Shown: positions 35,319 through 43,662, counted from the stretch's first letter. The stretch is DNA of 64,000 nucleotides from Streptomyces narbonensis (GCF_014649015.1 NZ_BMSF01000016.1:1-64000); one strand, 5' to 3'. The notes: generated from the sequence alone by a model not told the origin. Translations and numbers: made by a program.

Positions 35319-36187
35319 GATCGTGCACCGGGACTGTCGGTCGGATCGGTGGGCGGGGCCGGTTGCATGGCGAAGGAGTAGGGCGCCCAGGGGCCGGTGA
35401 TGTCGATGCGGATGCCGGGTAGGTCCCGGCCGGCCTGCTGAAGGGCCGCCCGGAAGTCCTCGGCCTGGTCGTCCGGGACGAGATAGGCGTCGTTGAGGAC
35501 GTTCTCGCCGCTCTCGCCGCGGCTGAGCGGGCCGGTCTGCGCGGGGTGGTGGACGGCGTGGGTGGCGTACCGCGCCGCCGTGGCGGCGATACGGTCCGCT
35601 GCCTGACCGGCTTGCAGATAGCGGTCCTCGCGGGCGTGGTGCTGGGCTCGGCGGGCTCGGAGGTAGGCCTTGCCGGGGCTGGGCGCGGACGCGGGCGCCG
35701 GCGTGCTGTCGGCCGTATCGACCTCGGCTACGGCTTCGGCTTCGGCTTCGGCTTCGGCTTCGGGAGCGATGTAGACCTTGACACCGTATTCGGTGTGGTG
35801 GGCGAGGAGAGCAAGTCGGGCCGCGAAGGTGTTCTGTTGCTCACGGAGGGCTTCCCGTGCGCGGTCCACGTCCTGGTAGAGAGTGGCCATCCGCAGGGGC
35901 AGGACGACGGTGTGCTCCGCGAGGGCCTGGATGACCTGGTGGTGGGCCCGGGCGGTGGCCTCGAGCCAGTCGAGGTCCTCGAAGCGGGATCTGAGGGCTT
36001 CCTCTCCCCACTGGCCTTCGGGCACCTGGCTGGTGACGAACACCGGGGTGGCCTGGCCGGCGCCGGGAAGGGACAGGCGGGCGACCGGGGCGCCGCCGAC
36101 TCCACGCAGGCCGGCCAGCGGCTCGTCCAGCCGAGCGACGGGGCCGGCGACGGCGTACACGTAGGTGAGGCTCGGTTCGCCGTTCAT
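35315..36187 (-). CDS. gvpL: Gas vesicle protein GvpL (GvpF/L family)
   Basis: A 290-residue GvpF/L family protein: starts MNGEPSLTYVYAVAG, with VVLPLRMATLYQDVDRAREAL and ends in DITGPWAPYSFA, a family C-terminus. A Glu/Ala repeat (coded by ggcttc repeats on the plus strand, about 35727-35765) lies in the middle. ATG 36187 overlaps the gvpJ stop by four bases. F/L proteins are accessory assembly proteins. Confidence 0.95.
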   Translation of the reverse strand: MNGEPSLTYVYAVAGPVARLDEPLAGLRGVGGAPVARLSLPGAGQATPVFVTSQVPEGQWGEEALRSRFEDLDWLEATARAHHQVIQALAEHTVVLPLRMATLYQDVDRAREALREQQNTFAARLALLAHHTEYGVKVYIAPEAEAEAEAEAVAEVDTADSTPAPASAPSPGKAYLRARRAQHHAREDRYLQAGQAADRIAATAARYATHAVHHPAQTGPLSRGESGENVLNDAYLVPDDQAEDFRAALQQAGRDLPGIRIDITGPWAPYSFAMQPAPPTDPTDSPGARS

Positions 36188-36615
36188 GGCGCAGGCCTTT
36201 CCCTCTTGGCCTCGCCGCGGCGGACCGGATCGGGCCCCTCCTGGCCCTCCTCGGCGGCGGTGGCCGGGCCGGCGTCCAGCTGGTCGCGGCGCAGCGCGTC
36301 CAGTTCGGCGCGCAGGCGGCGGTTCTCCTCCAGGAGCGGGTCGCCGCTGTGGCGGGAGGAGAGCGAGGGGTCGTGCTCCCACCAGTCGATGCCCATTTCC
36401 TTGGCCTTGTCCACCGACGCGATCAGGATGCGCAGCTTGATGGTCAACAGCTCGATGTCGAGGAGGTTGATGCGGATGTCGCCGGCGATCACGATGCCCT
36501 TGTCCAGGACGCGTTCGAGGATGTCCGCCAGGCTGGCCGACGAGGACGGCGGGTACGCCGCGGGCGACGCCCGGGACGGCAGCGGGGGGATCCGGTGGGC
36601 AAGCGGGTCAGTCAC
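36184..36615 (-). CDS. gvpJ: GvpA-like gas vesicle protein GvpJ
   Basis: A 143-residue protein with the GvpA/J core: SLADILERVLDKGIVIAGDIRINLLDIELLTIKLRILIASVDKAKE in pieces. An Ala/Pro/Ser-rich N-terminus and an acidic/Arg-rich C-terminus flank it. The GTG start at 36615 overlaps the gvpG stop by four bases (GTGA). Minor shell protein in gas vesicle systems. Confidence 0.94.
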   Translation of the reverse strand: MTDPLAHRIPPLPSRASPAAYPPSSSASLADILERVLDKGIVIAGDIRINLLDIELLTIKLRILIASVDKAKEMGIDWWEHDPSLSSRHSGDPLLEENRRLRAELDALRRDQLDAGPATAAEEGQEGPDPVRRGEAKRERPAP

Positions 36616-36881
36616 GGTGCCCGACCTCCTGGGTCTGACAGGTTCTGCCGGAACTGCGCGATCTCGTCGAGACGGTCGAGGAGTTCGTCCTCCTGGCGGT
36701 CGAAGTCGGCCTCGTCGATCTCCCCGTCCCCGAGCCGGCGCTCGAGCTCGGCGAGGGCGGCGTAGACGGGCGCGGGGTCGTAGTACTCGTCGTTGGCCTG
36801 GTCCACGGCCCGCTGCGCCACCCATGCCACGAGCCGTACGGGCAGCAGCGGCGCGGTCAGGAGTTGCGTCAGCACTCCCAT
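36612..36881 (-). CDS. gvpG: Gas vesicle protein GvpG
   Basis: An 89-residue protein starting MGVLTQLLTAPLLPVRLVAWVAQ, with a helical acidic second half (AALAELERRLGDGEIDEADFDRQEDELL in pieces), the GvpG pattern. It lies between gvpF and gvpJ, as in other streptomycetes, 47 bases after the gvpF stop. Confidence 0.94.
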   Translation of the reverse strand: MGVLTQLLTAPLLPVRLVAWVAQRAVDQANDEYYDPAPVYAALAELERRLGDGEIDEADFDRQEDELLDRLDEIAQFRQNLSDPGGRAP

Positions 36882-36928
36882 GGCTCCTCCTCGGCTTCTC
36901 GTCTCGGGCTCGGTGGATCCGCTCCCGC

Positions 36929-37639
36929 CTACACGAAGCTGTAGGGCGGCAGCGGCCCGGTGAACCGGAAACGGACGTCCTCGGACCGTTCGGCGAGGCC
37001 GGCCTCCGCCCGCAGGAAGGCCGCCTTGTCGTCGCCGTGGACCAGGAGGGAGATGTTGAGGATGTCGCCGTCGGCCGGAGCGCGGACGCGATGGTCCTCC
37101 GCCAGCGAGAGCAGCGCATCTATCAGGCCGGCGGCCAGGTCCTCCTGCCGCTCCCGCACGTCGGTGGCGACGATCTCACCGAGCTCCAACGGCAGTCTCG
37201 GGTCGTCGTCTCCCGCCCGGATCCGGTCGTTGAGCTGCCGGGCCCGGTCCGAGTCCTGCAGGACCTCCAGCAGGAGCGCCTCCTCGTCCTGCGAGGCCTT
37301 CACCTGGTACTCGGCGCAGCCCTGCAACTTGTCCAGCGCGGCCAGGTAGTCCTCCGCCCGCTCGCGGAGCACCTGGGTGACCGCCTCGTCGTCGGGGGCT
37401 GTGTAGCCGAACTGCAGCGGAAGGACCGTTCCGTCGGCCATGAGCCGGTCCTGCACCTCCTGATGGGCGGCCAGGTCCCGGCGTTTGGGCCGGATCTCCT
37501 CGTCGATGTCCGAGACGACCGCGCACAGCGGGCCTGCGGTAAGGGCGCGCACCGGCGCGGGCTCGGCTCCGACGCCCGTGAGCCCGTCCAGGCGGCACGG
37601 GTGCGTGGCAGCGGTGATGGAGTACACGTAGAGAGGCAT
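36929..37639 (-). CDS. gvpF: Gas vesicle protein GvpF (GvpF/L family)
   Basis: A 236-residue protein: MPLYVYSITAATHPCRLDGL at the N-terminus, GTVLPLQFGY in the middle and FTGPLPPYSFV at the end are GvpF/L marks. It follows gvpA by only three bases (gvpA stop at 37643) and precedes gvpG. GvpF binds GvpA monomers during vesicle assembly in other systems. Confidence 0.95.
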   Translation of the reverse strand: MPLYVYSITAATHPCRLDGLTGVGAEPAPVRALTAGPLCAVVSDIDEEIRPKRRDLAAHQEVQDRLMADGTVLPLQFGYTAPDDEAVTQVLRERAEDYLAALDKLQGCAEYQVKASQDEEALLLEVLQDSDRARQLNDRIRAGDDDPRLPLELGEIVATDVRERQEDLAAGLIDALLSLAEDHRVRAPADGDILNISLLVHGDDKAAFLRAEAGLAERSEDVRFRFTGPLPPYSFV

Positions 37640-37642
37640 CGT

Positions 37643-38113
37643 CTACTCCTTCTCCCGGCGCGCGGAACGCCTGGCGGGCCGACGCCGGCGGGGGGCCTCT
37701 TCCTCCTGCGCCTCTTCCTCGGGCTCTTCCTCCGGCTCCTCCTCGTCGTCGGACCCTCCGGTGAGAGACTGCGTCACCGCCTCCATGACGCCGCCGATGG
37801 CGCCCTTGGACTTGCCGCGAGCTCCGCTCTCGACCGCGTCACCGACGACGTCCGTCAACTGCGCGGGGGCCTTCCTGCCCGCTTCCAGGTCGAGGCGGTT
37901 GCAGGCCTCCGCGAACCGCAGGTAGGTGTCGACACTGGCGACGACGATCCGCGCGTCGATCTTCAGTATCTCGATGCCGACCAGCGAGACGCGCACGAAG
38001 ACGTCGATCACGAGACCGCGGTCAAGGATCAGTTCCAGAACGTCGTAAAGGCTGCTCGTGCCTCCGCCGGCACTTCTGCTGAGGTTGCTTCCGCTCTGCG
38101 GCACCACGGTCAT
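37643..38113 (-). CDS. gvpA: Major gas vesicle structural protein GvpA with charged tail
   Basis: A 156-residue protein. Residues 20-75 form the classic GvpA core: SSLYDVLELILDRGLVID, RVSLVGIEILKIDARIVVAS. Usual GvpA is about 70-75 residues; here an acidic tail (EEEPEEEPEEEAQEEEAP) and an Arg/Lys-rich end double the length, as in actinomycete forms. The tail makes a smooth shell less likely, and may explain why streptomycetes are not seen with vesicles (inference). Confidence 0.95.
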   Translation of the reverse strand: MTVVPQSGSNLSRSAGGGTSSLYDVLELILDRGLVIDVFVRVSLVGIEILKIDARIVVASVDTYLRFAEACNRLDLEAGRKAPAQLTDVVGDAVESGARGKSKGAIGGVMEAVTQSLTGGSDDEEEPEEEPEEEAQEEEAPRRRRPARRSARREKE

Positions 38114-38143
38114 GGCCGCTTCCCTTCACGGGGGCCGACCCGG

Positions 38144-38548
38144 TCAGGCCGGCCGGTCGATCATGCCCCGGCTGTAGCGCCGGGTGCGCTCGTACGAGAT
38201 CAACTCGCCCTCCTCGTCCATGGTGACCTTGTAGCTGGCCAGGATGCTGGTGGTGTCAGGGATCCGCTCCAGTTCGAGGACCTCGACCTGGGCCTCCCAG
38301 CCGTCCTCGCTGGGCCGGAGCGACGAGACCGACTCGGGGGTGCGTCCCAGCAGCTCGGAGAGCTGCTCCACCGCGGAGCGCATCGCCGCGGCCGCACCGG
38401 TCACGCCGCGGCGTGGTGCCGCCTTGCGCGCCGTCGTCCGGCGGGCCGGCGTCTTGCCGGTCGTGGTCTTCCGCGCGGGCCTGCTCGCCCGTTCCTCGCC
38501 CTCCTCCGGCGGAGGACGTCGGCTGCGGCCCGGCTCTGCAGCGGCCAT
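38144..38548 (-). CDS. gvpO: Gas vesicle protein GvpO
   Basis: A 134-residue protein with a Pro/Arg/Lys/Ala-rich N-terminus (about 1-50) and a conserved C-terminal half: VEQLSELLGRTPESVSSL, GWEAQVEVLELERIPDTTSILASY in pieces, RRYSRGMID. ATG at 38548 has GGAG seven bases upstream. It is the first gene of the gvp operon and diverges from the two charged-tail genes. Confidence 0.92.
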   Translation of the reverse strand: MAAAEPGRSRRPPPEEGEERASRPARKTTTGKTPARRTTARKAAPRRGVTGAAAAMRSAVEQLSELLGRTPESVSSLRPSEDGWEAQVEVLELERIPDTTSILASYKVTMDEEGELISYERTRRYSRGMIDRPA

Positions 38549-38731
38549 GAGCCTGCTCCCCTCGCGAACTGACCGGTGCGCCTGCCCCGCCACATGTGCA
38601 GCAAACGCCCCCATTCCTACAAGATCTCTGTTTTTGGCACATTTCACGCATATCTCCAGCAGAGCAGAGCAGTCCCCGTAGTAACCGTGCGAGCGAGGAG
38701 GGGCCGCTGGCACCCGGCGAAGGGAAGGCTC

Positions 38732-39712
38732 ATGGAGGACACGACCAAGATCGCCTTGGCGGCCGCGGTCGCCGGAGGCTACGTACTGGGGCGGGCGAAG
38801 AAGGGACGTCTGGCCTTCTCCCTGATCACGTACGCCGCGGGGCGCCGTCTCGGCCTCGATCCACGCGAGCTCGCCACGCAGGGTCTGAAGAAGCTGAGCG
38901 AGATGCCGCAGGTGGCCGAGCTCGGCGAGCAGATCAGGGGTGAGGCGCTCGACGCCGGGCGCAAGGCTCTCGTCGCCACCGCGAACCGCCGGATGGCCGG
39001 ACTCGCGGACTCGCTGCGCGAGCGCACTCTCGCCCTCGAACAGGGCCAGGAGGACGACTCGGACGGGGAGGGAGAGGACGAAGAGGCGGAAGAGGGCTAC
39101 GAAGAGGAGGACGAGGAGCCCTACGAGGACGAAGAGGAGGAACCCGAGGAGGAGGAAGAGGTAGAGGAGGAAGAAGAACCCGAGCCCGAAGAGCCCGCGG
39201 CCGAGGAAGAGCCTGCGGAAGAGGACGAAGAGGAGGGCGAGGAAGAAGCGGAGGCCGAGGAGGAACCGCCGCCCCGCCGCCGGACCGCCCGTAGCACCTC
39301 CAAGGCCTCACCCACCAAGGCGCCTCAGCGCCGCACCGCGGCCCGCAAGGCCGCCCCGGCGAAGAAGGCCTCCCCTGCCAAGAGGACGCCCGCCGCCAAG
39401 AAGGCCGCCCCGGCCAAGAGGTCCTCCGGGTCGAGGGCGCCGGCACGGAAGACGAGCGCGAGTGCGTCGGAGAAGAGCACCACGAGCACGTCGAAGCGCG
39501 GCACCCCCGCCAAGAAGACCGCGGCGAAGAAGACCACGGCCAGGAAGACGGCATCGAAGCCGGCCGCGAAGAAGACGGCTGCGAAGAAGACGGCGGCCAA
39601 GAAGACCGCTGCGGCGAAGAAGGGTGCGGGGCGCGCCCCGGCGTCCAAGCCCGCGGCGAAGAAGACCGCTGCCACCAAGACGGCACGCCGCAAGCCGACC
39701 ACGCGGAGGTGA
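38732..39712 (+). CDS. Gas-vesicle-associated protein with Glu-rich middle and histone-like tail
   Basis: A 326-residue protein. Residues 1-100 have a short hydrophobic start (IALAAAVAGGYVLGRAKK) and helices. Residues 105-180 are almost all Glu/Asp. The end is Lys/Ala/Pro rich with KKTAAKKTAAKKTAAAKK-type repeats like histone H1 tails. ATG has GGAAGG three bases upstream. It diverges from gvpO. S. coelicolor has two extra genes (gvpY, gvpZ) in its cluster; this gene may be the counterpart of one of them. Function is unknown. Confidence 0.75.
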   Translation: MEDTTKIALAAAVAGGYVLGRAKKGRLAFSLITYAAGRRLGLDPRELATQGLKKLSEMPQVAELGEQIRGEALDAGRKALVATANRRMAGLADSLRERTLALEQGQEDDSDGEGEDEEAEEGYEEEDEEPYEDEEEEPEEEEEVEEEEEPEPEEPAAEEEPAEEDEEEGEEEAEAEEEPPPRRRTARSTSKASPTKAPQRRTAARKAAPAKKASPAKRTPAAKKAAPAKRSSGSRAPARKTSASASEKSTTSTSKRGTPAKKTAAKKTTARKTASKPAAKKTAAKKTAAKKTAAAKKGAGRAPASKPAAKKTAATKTARRKPTTRR

Positions 39713-39715
39713 ATC

Positions 39716-40765
39716 ATGGCCACCACACGTGACACCGGCAGCGACAAGTCGGGGTTCGACCGGCTGATGGAGGAAGCCTCCTCGTATCTGGCCAGTCAGG
39801 CCGGCCACCTCGCGGACAAGGCCGTGGACAAGCTGGACGACGTGACCGACGGTCTCTACGACGTCGCCGAGAACGGCGGCAAGCTCTCGGACCTCGGCGG
39901 CCGCCTGCTCAAGGGCGACTCCCCCGTGAAGGCCGTCCTCGGCCAGACGTTCGGCGGACTCAAGGACAAGGTCACCGACAAGGCCTCGGGGCTGCTCGGC
40001 GGCAAGAAGAAGAACCGCAAGGGCGGCGGCAAGGCCATGAACATCGTCGAGACCCTCGACGTCGGCCTGCCGCTGCGTACCGCCTACGACCACTGGACGC
40101 AGTACGAGAACTTCAGCAGCTTCGCCAAGGGCGTACGCAGTGTCTCGCAAGGTGACGACACGACCAGCGACTGGAAGGTCAAGGTCGGCCCGTCAACCCG
40201 CAGCTGGAAGGCCTCCGTCCAGGAGCAGGTACCGGACGACAGGATCGTCTGGACTTCCGAGGGGCCCAAGGGAACCACGCGTGGCTGCGTGAGCTTCCAC
40301 GAACTCGCCCCTTCCCTGACGCGGATCCTCCTGGTGGTGGAGTACTACCCGGCCGGGCTCTTCGAGAAGACCGGGAACGTGTGGCGGGCGCAGGGCAGGC
40401 GCATGCGCCTGGACCTGAAGAACTTCGGCCGTTACGTCTCCCTCTCCACCGAGGAACCGGAAGGCTGGCGCGGGGAGATCCAGGACGGCGAGGTCGTCCG
40501 CACGCACGAGGAAGCCCTCGAAGAGGAGGACGAGGAGAACGAGAACGAGAACGAGGGCGAGGGCGAGGGCGAGGGCGAGGGCGAGGGCGAGGAGGAAGGG
40601 CAGGAGGAGGAGTACCCCGACGATCAGGAAGGCGAGGAGGGCGAGGAGGACGAGGAAGGCACGTACGAGAACGAAGACGAGGCCGAACCCGAGTATGAGG
40701 AAGAGGAAGAGGACGAGGACGAGGACGAGGACGAAGCGCCCCGCCCCGCAAGGCGTCGACGCTGA
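39716..40765 (+). CDS. SRPBCC (polyketide cyclase/dehydrase-type) protein with acidic tail
   Basis: A 349-residue protein. Residues 110-250 form an SRPBCC/coenzyme Q-binding type domain (MNIVETLDVGLPLRTAYDHW, QVPDDRIVWTSEGPKG, LVVEYYPAGLFEKTGNVWR in pieces). Upstream is a helical Lys/Gly region, downstream a long Glu/Asp tail ending in PRPARRRR. It starts three bases after the histone-tail gene. In other streptomycetes a similar gene is in the gvp set (possibly gvpZ). Likely a lipid-binding or assembly protein rather than an enzyme. Confidence 0.82.
   Translation: MATTRDTGSDKSGFDRLMEEASSYLASQAGHLADKAVDKLDDVTDGLYDVAENGGKLSDLGGRLLKGDSPVKAVLGQTFGGLKDKVTDKASGLLGGKKKNRKGGGKAMNIVETLDVGLPLRTAYDHWTQYENFSSFAKGVRSVSQGDDTTSDWKVKVGPSTRSWKASVQEQVPDDRIVWTSEGPKGTTRGCVSFHELAPSLTRILLVVEYYPAGLFEKTGNVWRAQGRRMRLDLKNFGRYVSLSTEEPEGWRGEIQDGEVVRTHEEALEEEDEENENENEGEGEGEGEGEGEEEGQEEEYPDDQEGEEGEEDEEGTYENEDEAEPEYEEEEEDEDEDEDEAPRPARRRR
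40535..40588 (+). repeat. 6-bp microsatellite coding Glu-Asn and Glu-Gly
   Basis: Three GAGAAC units (40535-40552) run directly into six GAGGGC units (40553-40588). A gain or loss keeps the frame because the unit is six bases, so only the length of the acidic tail would vary. Confidence 0.9.
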
Positions 40766-40809
40766 GCCACGACGGGCGGGTCCCCCGACCCGACGCCTCG
40801 ACGGTACGG

Positions 40810-40856
40810 AAGCAGGAAGAAGGCCGACAGCGGCGCTGTCGGCCTTCTTCCTGCTT
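40810..40856. terminator. Perfect 21-bp-stem terminator between convergent genes
   Basis: The stem begins aagcaggaagaaggccgaca (40810-40829) and ends with its exact complement finishing at 40856, around a five-base loop cggcg. It lies 44 bases after the SRPBCC stop and eight bases from the stop of the convergent CsbD gene, so it serves both. Confidence 0.9.
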
Positions 40857-40864
40857 GTCACCGG

Positions 40865-41038
40865 TCAGTGCTTGAGGGCGTCCTTGGCCTTCTGCGCGGC
40901 CTGCTTCGCGTCGCCCGCGACCTGCTCGGCGCGACCCTTCGCCTCCAGGCTTTCGTTGCCGACGGCCTTGCCGGTGACCTCCTTGGTTTTGCCCTTGAGG
41001 GTCTTGCCCATGTTCTTGGCCTTCTTGCCCGTGGCCAT
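40865..41038 (-). CDS. csbD: CsbD family stress protein
   Basis: A 57-residue hydrophilic Lys/Ala-rich CsbD protein: GKTLKGKTKEVTGKAVGNES and the repeat-like AKGRAEQVAGDAKQAAQ. ATG at 41038 has GGGAGG eight bases upstream; a GTG three codons earlier lies at that ribosome site. A SigB-type promoter lies 33 bases before the start. It is one of three CsbD-like genes in the window. Confidence 0.93.
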   Translation of the reverse strand: MATGKKAKNMGKTLKGKTKEVTGKAVGNESLEAKGRAEQVAGDAKQAAQKAKDALKH

Positions 41039-41070
41039 CCCAGTCACCTCCCTGAGGAACTACTGGCGCG

Positions 41071-41095
41071 CTACCCGGATAAAAGCGAACGAATC
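41071..41095 (-). promoter_or_regulatory. SigB-type promoter of the CsbD gene
   Basis: On the minus strand GATT, 15 bases and GGGTAG match GNNT-N14-16-GGGTA at four -35 and five of six -10 positions. It is 33 bases upstream of the CsbD start. General-stress control fits the family. Confidence 0.6.
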
Positions 41096-41114
41096 ATTCC
41101 GATGCAGGAACGGG

Positions 41115-41969
41115 TCAGGAAGTCCCGACCCCACTACGGGCCAGCGCGAACACCCCGAGGACGATGAGCGCGACGCCCGCCGCCATGGGCAGCAGCCACC
41201 AGCCCGTCCGCACGTGCTCCTCGTACAGCAGGACGCCCAGGCTCAGGCTCACGGTGGCGTCGCCGAGGGTCAGGGCGGGCTGCGAGGCGACGAGCGGACC
41301 GCCCTGCATGGCGTGCTCGAGCAGCAGGACGGCCGCGATTCCCGCCGCGCAGAAGGCGTAGGTCTGCCAGGCCGTGAGGAAGGCGCCGATGCCACCGTCG
41401 CCGAGGAGGTGCATGGACGTCTTCATGAGGGCGGCGGTGAGCGCGTAGCAGATCGCCGTCGCCGCGCCGAGACAGCCCGCCCTCGCGCGCCCCGGCGGTC
41501 TGCGCAGGCCGGTGGCGGCGAGCGCCACCACGACGGCGGCGCAGACCACCAGCGCGGGCACCCAGCGGTCCAGTTCCACATGCGTGCGGTTGCCGGTGGG
41601 CGAGGCGGCCATGAGCGCCACCCCCAGTCCGGCCACGACCGCCGCCACGGCCGCCCAGAGCCGGCCGGGCAGGCGTTCGCGCGTCAGGAGGGAGGCGATC
41701 AGGAGGGCGAGGGGCAGTTCGAGGACGAACAGGGGCTGTACGAGGGCCAGCGGGCCGGTCGCGAGGGCCGCCGCCTGTCCGACGCCGGCGGCGATGACGG
41801 CAAGGATGCCGGCCAGCCACAGCGGGCGGTGCAGCAGGTCGAGGATCAGTCCGGGCCGGAAGGAGTCGGACTGCGGGACGGTGAGCGCTGCTCGCCGCTG
41901 AAGCACCGTGGCCAGCGCGTTGCTCAGCGCGGCGAACAGCGAGAAGACGACGGGCAGGACGACGCCCAT
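41115..41969 (-). CDS. DMT-superfamily transporter, EamA-like
   Basis: A 284-residue protein with about nine membrane helices: VLPVVFSLFAALSNALATVL, GLILDLLHRPLWLAGILAV, ATGPLALVQPLFVLELPLAL, and a matching second half. It resembles the actinobacterial DMT family with two internal halves. ATG at 41969 has AAAGGG nine bases upstream. Substrate is unknown; an exporter or a magnesium-type carrier is possible. Confidence 0.85.
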   Translation of the reverse strand: MGVVLPVVFSLFAALSNALATVLQRRAALTVPQSDSFRPGLILDLLHRPLWLAGILAVIAAGVGQAAALATGPLALVQPLFVLELPLALLIASLLTRERLPGRLWAAVAAVVAGLGVALMAASPTGNRTHVELDRWVPALVVCAAVVVALAATGLRRPPGRARAGCLGAATAICYALTAALMKTSMHLLGDGGIGAFLTAWQTYAFCAAGIAAVLLLEHAMQGGPLVASQPALTLGDATVSLSLGVLLYEEHVRTGWWLLPMAAGVALIVLGVFALARSGVGTS

Positions 41970-42048
41970 GGACCAGCACCCTTTCGCACGGCCCGCACCT
42001 CCTCCACAGAAGCACGGGCCCACCCGTCGGTCGGCCTCGCCGCAGAGG

Positions 42049-42402
42049 TCACATGTGCGGCATCCCGTAGTACCTGGCGAACTGCTCGAGGTAGCTGGGG
42101 TCCCGGGGCTGCTTGTTCCGCTCGAAGTCCGGGGCGTCCTTGATCTGGTCCTTCGTACGGTCGACATGGACCGTCTCGTCGTCACGGTCGACGCGCCGGA
42201 TGACACTGGCGGGGAGCAGTACGTGCCGGCCGAAGATCCAGACGCCGATGTCGACGACGATGTAGCCCCGCCCGGCCTCGTCCGTGTGCTCGTCGACCTT
42301 GCCGATGCCTCCGTCGGTCGCCTCGACCTTGAATCCGATCAGGTCGTTTCCCGTCTCGTAGCCGGAGTCGGTGCGGTAGCCCCAGGACTCTTCGTTCATC
42401 AT
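42049..42402 (-). CDS. PRC-barrel domain protein
   Basis: A 117-residue protein: WGYRTDSGYETGNDLIGFKV, VDEHTDEAGRGYIVVDIG, VLLPASVIRRVDRDDE are a PRC-barrel/DUF2171 core. A short charged C-terminus ends in YLEQFARYYG. The start may be ATG 42402 or the adjacent 42399. It groups with stress genes nearby and may take part in envelope or stress response; the role is unknown. Confidence 0.85.
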   Translation of the reverse strand: MMNEESWGYRTDSGYETGNDLIGFKVEATDGGIGKVDEHTDEAGRGYIVVDIGVWIFGRHVLLPASVIRRVDRDDETVHVDRTKDQIKDAPDFERNKQPRDPSYLEQFARYYGMPHM

Positions 42403-42740
42403 GCTCGCTCTCCTCGCTCTCCTCGCTCGCCCCCGCTCGCCCCACCCTGCCCCGCACGCTCGCCCCCGCACGCGCGGCGCTCCGGCGCCTCCCCTGTCCA
42501 GCCGCACGCAGCAGCGGGCGGGGGCCGTGCGGACGGCGCGGGCCCCGAGTCCGACCGGCCCCGCGTCCGACCGGCCGACTGACCGACCGGCCGACTGACC
42601 GACTGACCGACCGGCCGACTGACCGACTGGCCGACCGGCCGGCCCACCAAGCTCGGCCCCCACCCACGGACAGGCATGTGTCGGGGGCCACACGTCGAAC
42701 CCTTCGTGTCGCGGGCCGTCCCGCTGCCCAGGATGAGGTC
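42403..42740. other. Divergent intergenic region with 8-bp repeat array
   Basis: A 338-base gap between the PRC-barrel gene and the LLM-class gene. It holds an 8-bp tandem array (listed separately) and no credible gene. No promoter was recognised. Confidence 0.6.
42571..42642. repeat. Nine 8-bp tandem units (cyggccga/ctgaccga)
   Basis: Nine consecutive 8-mers follow the pattern c(c/t)g(g/a)ccg(a/g), switching between ccggccga and ctgaccga. It lies 99 bases before the LLM-class start. Octamers are out of frame for coding, so this is a noncoding minisatellite. Confidence 0.9.
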
Positions 42741-43625
42741 ATGGAGATAGGCATCGCACTGCCCCAGTACGGGACCCACGCCCGCGCGGACCGCATCGCG
42801 GCCTTCGCGCGGGACGCCGAGGACGCCGGGTTCGACTCGTTCTGGGTCGGCGACCGCGCCCTGACCCCGGTCGCCCCCGGCGACCTCTATCCGGGGCACA
42901 CCCCGGAGAACCCGTACCCCCACCAGTACAAGACCTTCCTCGACCCGCTGACCGTGCTCACCGTCGCGGCCGGGGCGACTTCCCGCGCCCGGCTCGGCAC
43001 GAGCACCCTCAACGGCCCCTGGTACCCGCCGGCCCTGCTCGCCCGCTCCCTCGCCTCGCTCGACCAGGTCAGCGGCGGACGCCTGGACGTCGGTCTCGGC
43101 ATCGGCTGGCTGCGGGACGAGTACACCGCCGTCGGCGCCGACTTCGGCCGGCGCGGCGCCCTCCTCGACGAGCTGCTCGACGTCCTCCACGGCTTCTGGA
43201 CGCAGGAGGAGTTCGGTCACGAGGGGCCCCGCTGGACGATCCCCGTCTCGTATGTGGGTCTGCGCCCCGTGCAGCCCGCGGGACCACCCGTCCATCTCGG
43301 CGGCTTCAGCCCGGCCGCCCTGCGCCGGGTCGGCCGCCGGGCGGCCGGCTGGGTCGGCGCCGTCCTGCCGCCGGGGGCGGCCGAGGGCCTCTGGGACGTG
43401 GCGCGGCGGGCCGCCGAGGAGGCGGGCCGCGACCCGGCGGCGCTGCGCCGGCAGATCCGGCACAACCCCGCGCCCGGCGCCACGGCGGACGCGATCGCCG
43501 CCGTGCTCGCGGGGGTGCGGGACACGGGCGCCGACGGCTGCTTCGTCGACCTCCAGCAGTCGGTCGACTCGCCGGACGAGGCCCTGGAGCTCGGGGCCAA
43601 GGTCCTGGGCCTGCTGCGGGGCTGA
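42741..43625 (+). CDS. LLM-class (F420- or FMN-dependent) oxidoreductase
   Basis: A 294-residue luciferase-like protein: MEIGIALPQYGTHARADRIA at the N-terminus, DSFWVGDRALTP, the LGTSTLNGPWYPPALLARSLASLDQVSGGRLDVGLGIGW core in pieces. Members use F420 or FMN to oxidise or reduce small molecules. ATG at 42741 was chosen since it begins the conserved part. It stands alone and ends in a strong palindrome terminator shared with the convergent gene. Confidence 0.9.
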   Translation: MEIGIALPQYGTHARADRIAAFARDAEDAGFDSFWVGDRALTPVAPGDLYPGHTPENPYPHQYKTFLDPLTVLTVAAGATSRARLGTSTLNGPWYPPALLARSLASLDQVSGGRLDVGLGIGWLRDEYTAVGADFGRRGALLDELLDVLHGFWTQEEFGHEGPRWTIPVSYVGLRPVQPAGPPVHLGGFSPAALRRVGRRAAGWVGAVLPPGAAEGLWDVARRAAEEAGRDPAALRRQIRHNPAPGATADAIAAVLAGVRDTGADGCFVDLQQSVDSPDEALELGAKVLGLLRG

Positions 43626-43630
43626 GCACG

Positions 43631-43662
43631 GCGGAGGTCCCCGGACGTCCGGGGACCTCCGC
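43631..43662. terminator. Perfect 16-bp palindrome terminator
   Basis: Arms gcggaggtccccggac (43631-43646) and gtccggggacctccgc (43647-43662) are exact complements with no spacer. It lies five bases after the LLM-class stop, between convergent genes. Confidence 0.85.

Noticed and set aside
35546..38572. Very long open frame on the plus strand across the gas vesicle genes
   Set aside because: It is the reverse shadow of gvpO to gvpL; the minus strand has clear family matches and start/stop overlaps, the plus strand product has none.
38641..38675. SigB-type promoter for gvpO
   Set aside because: The AT-rich stretch in the divergent region has no GGGTA box at the right spacing.
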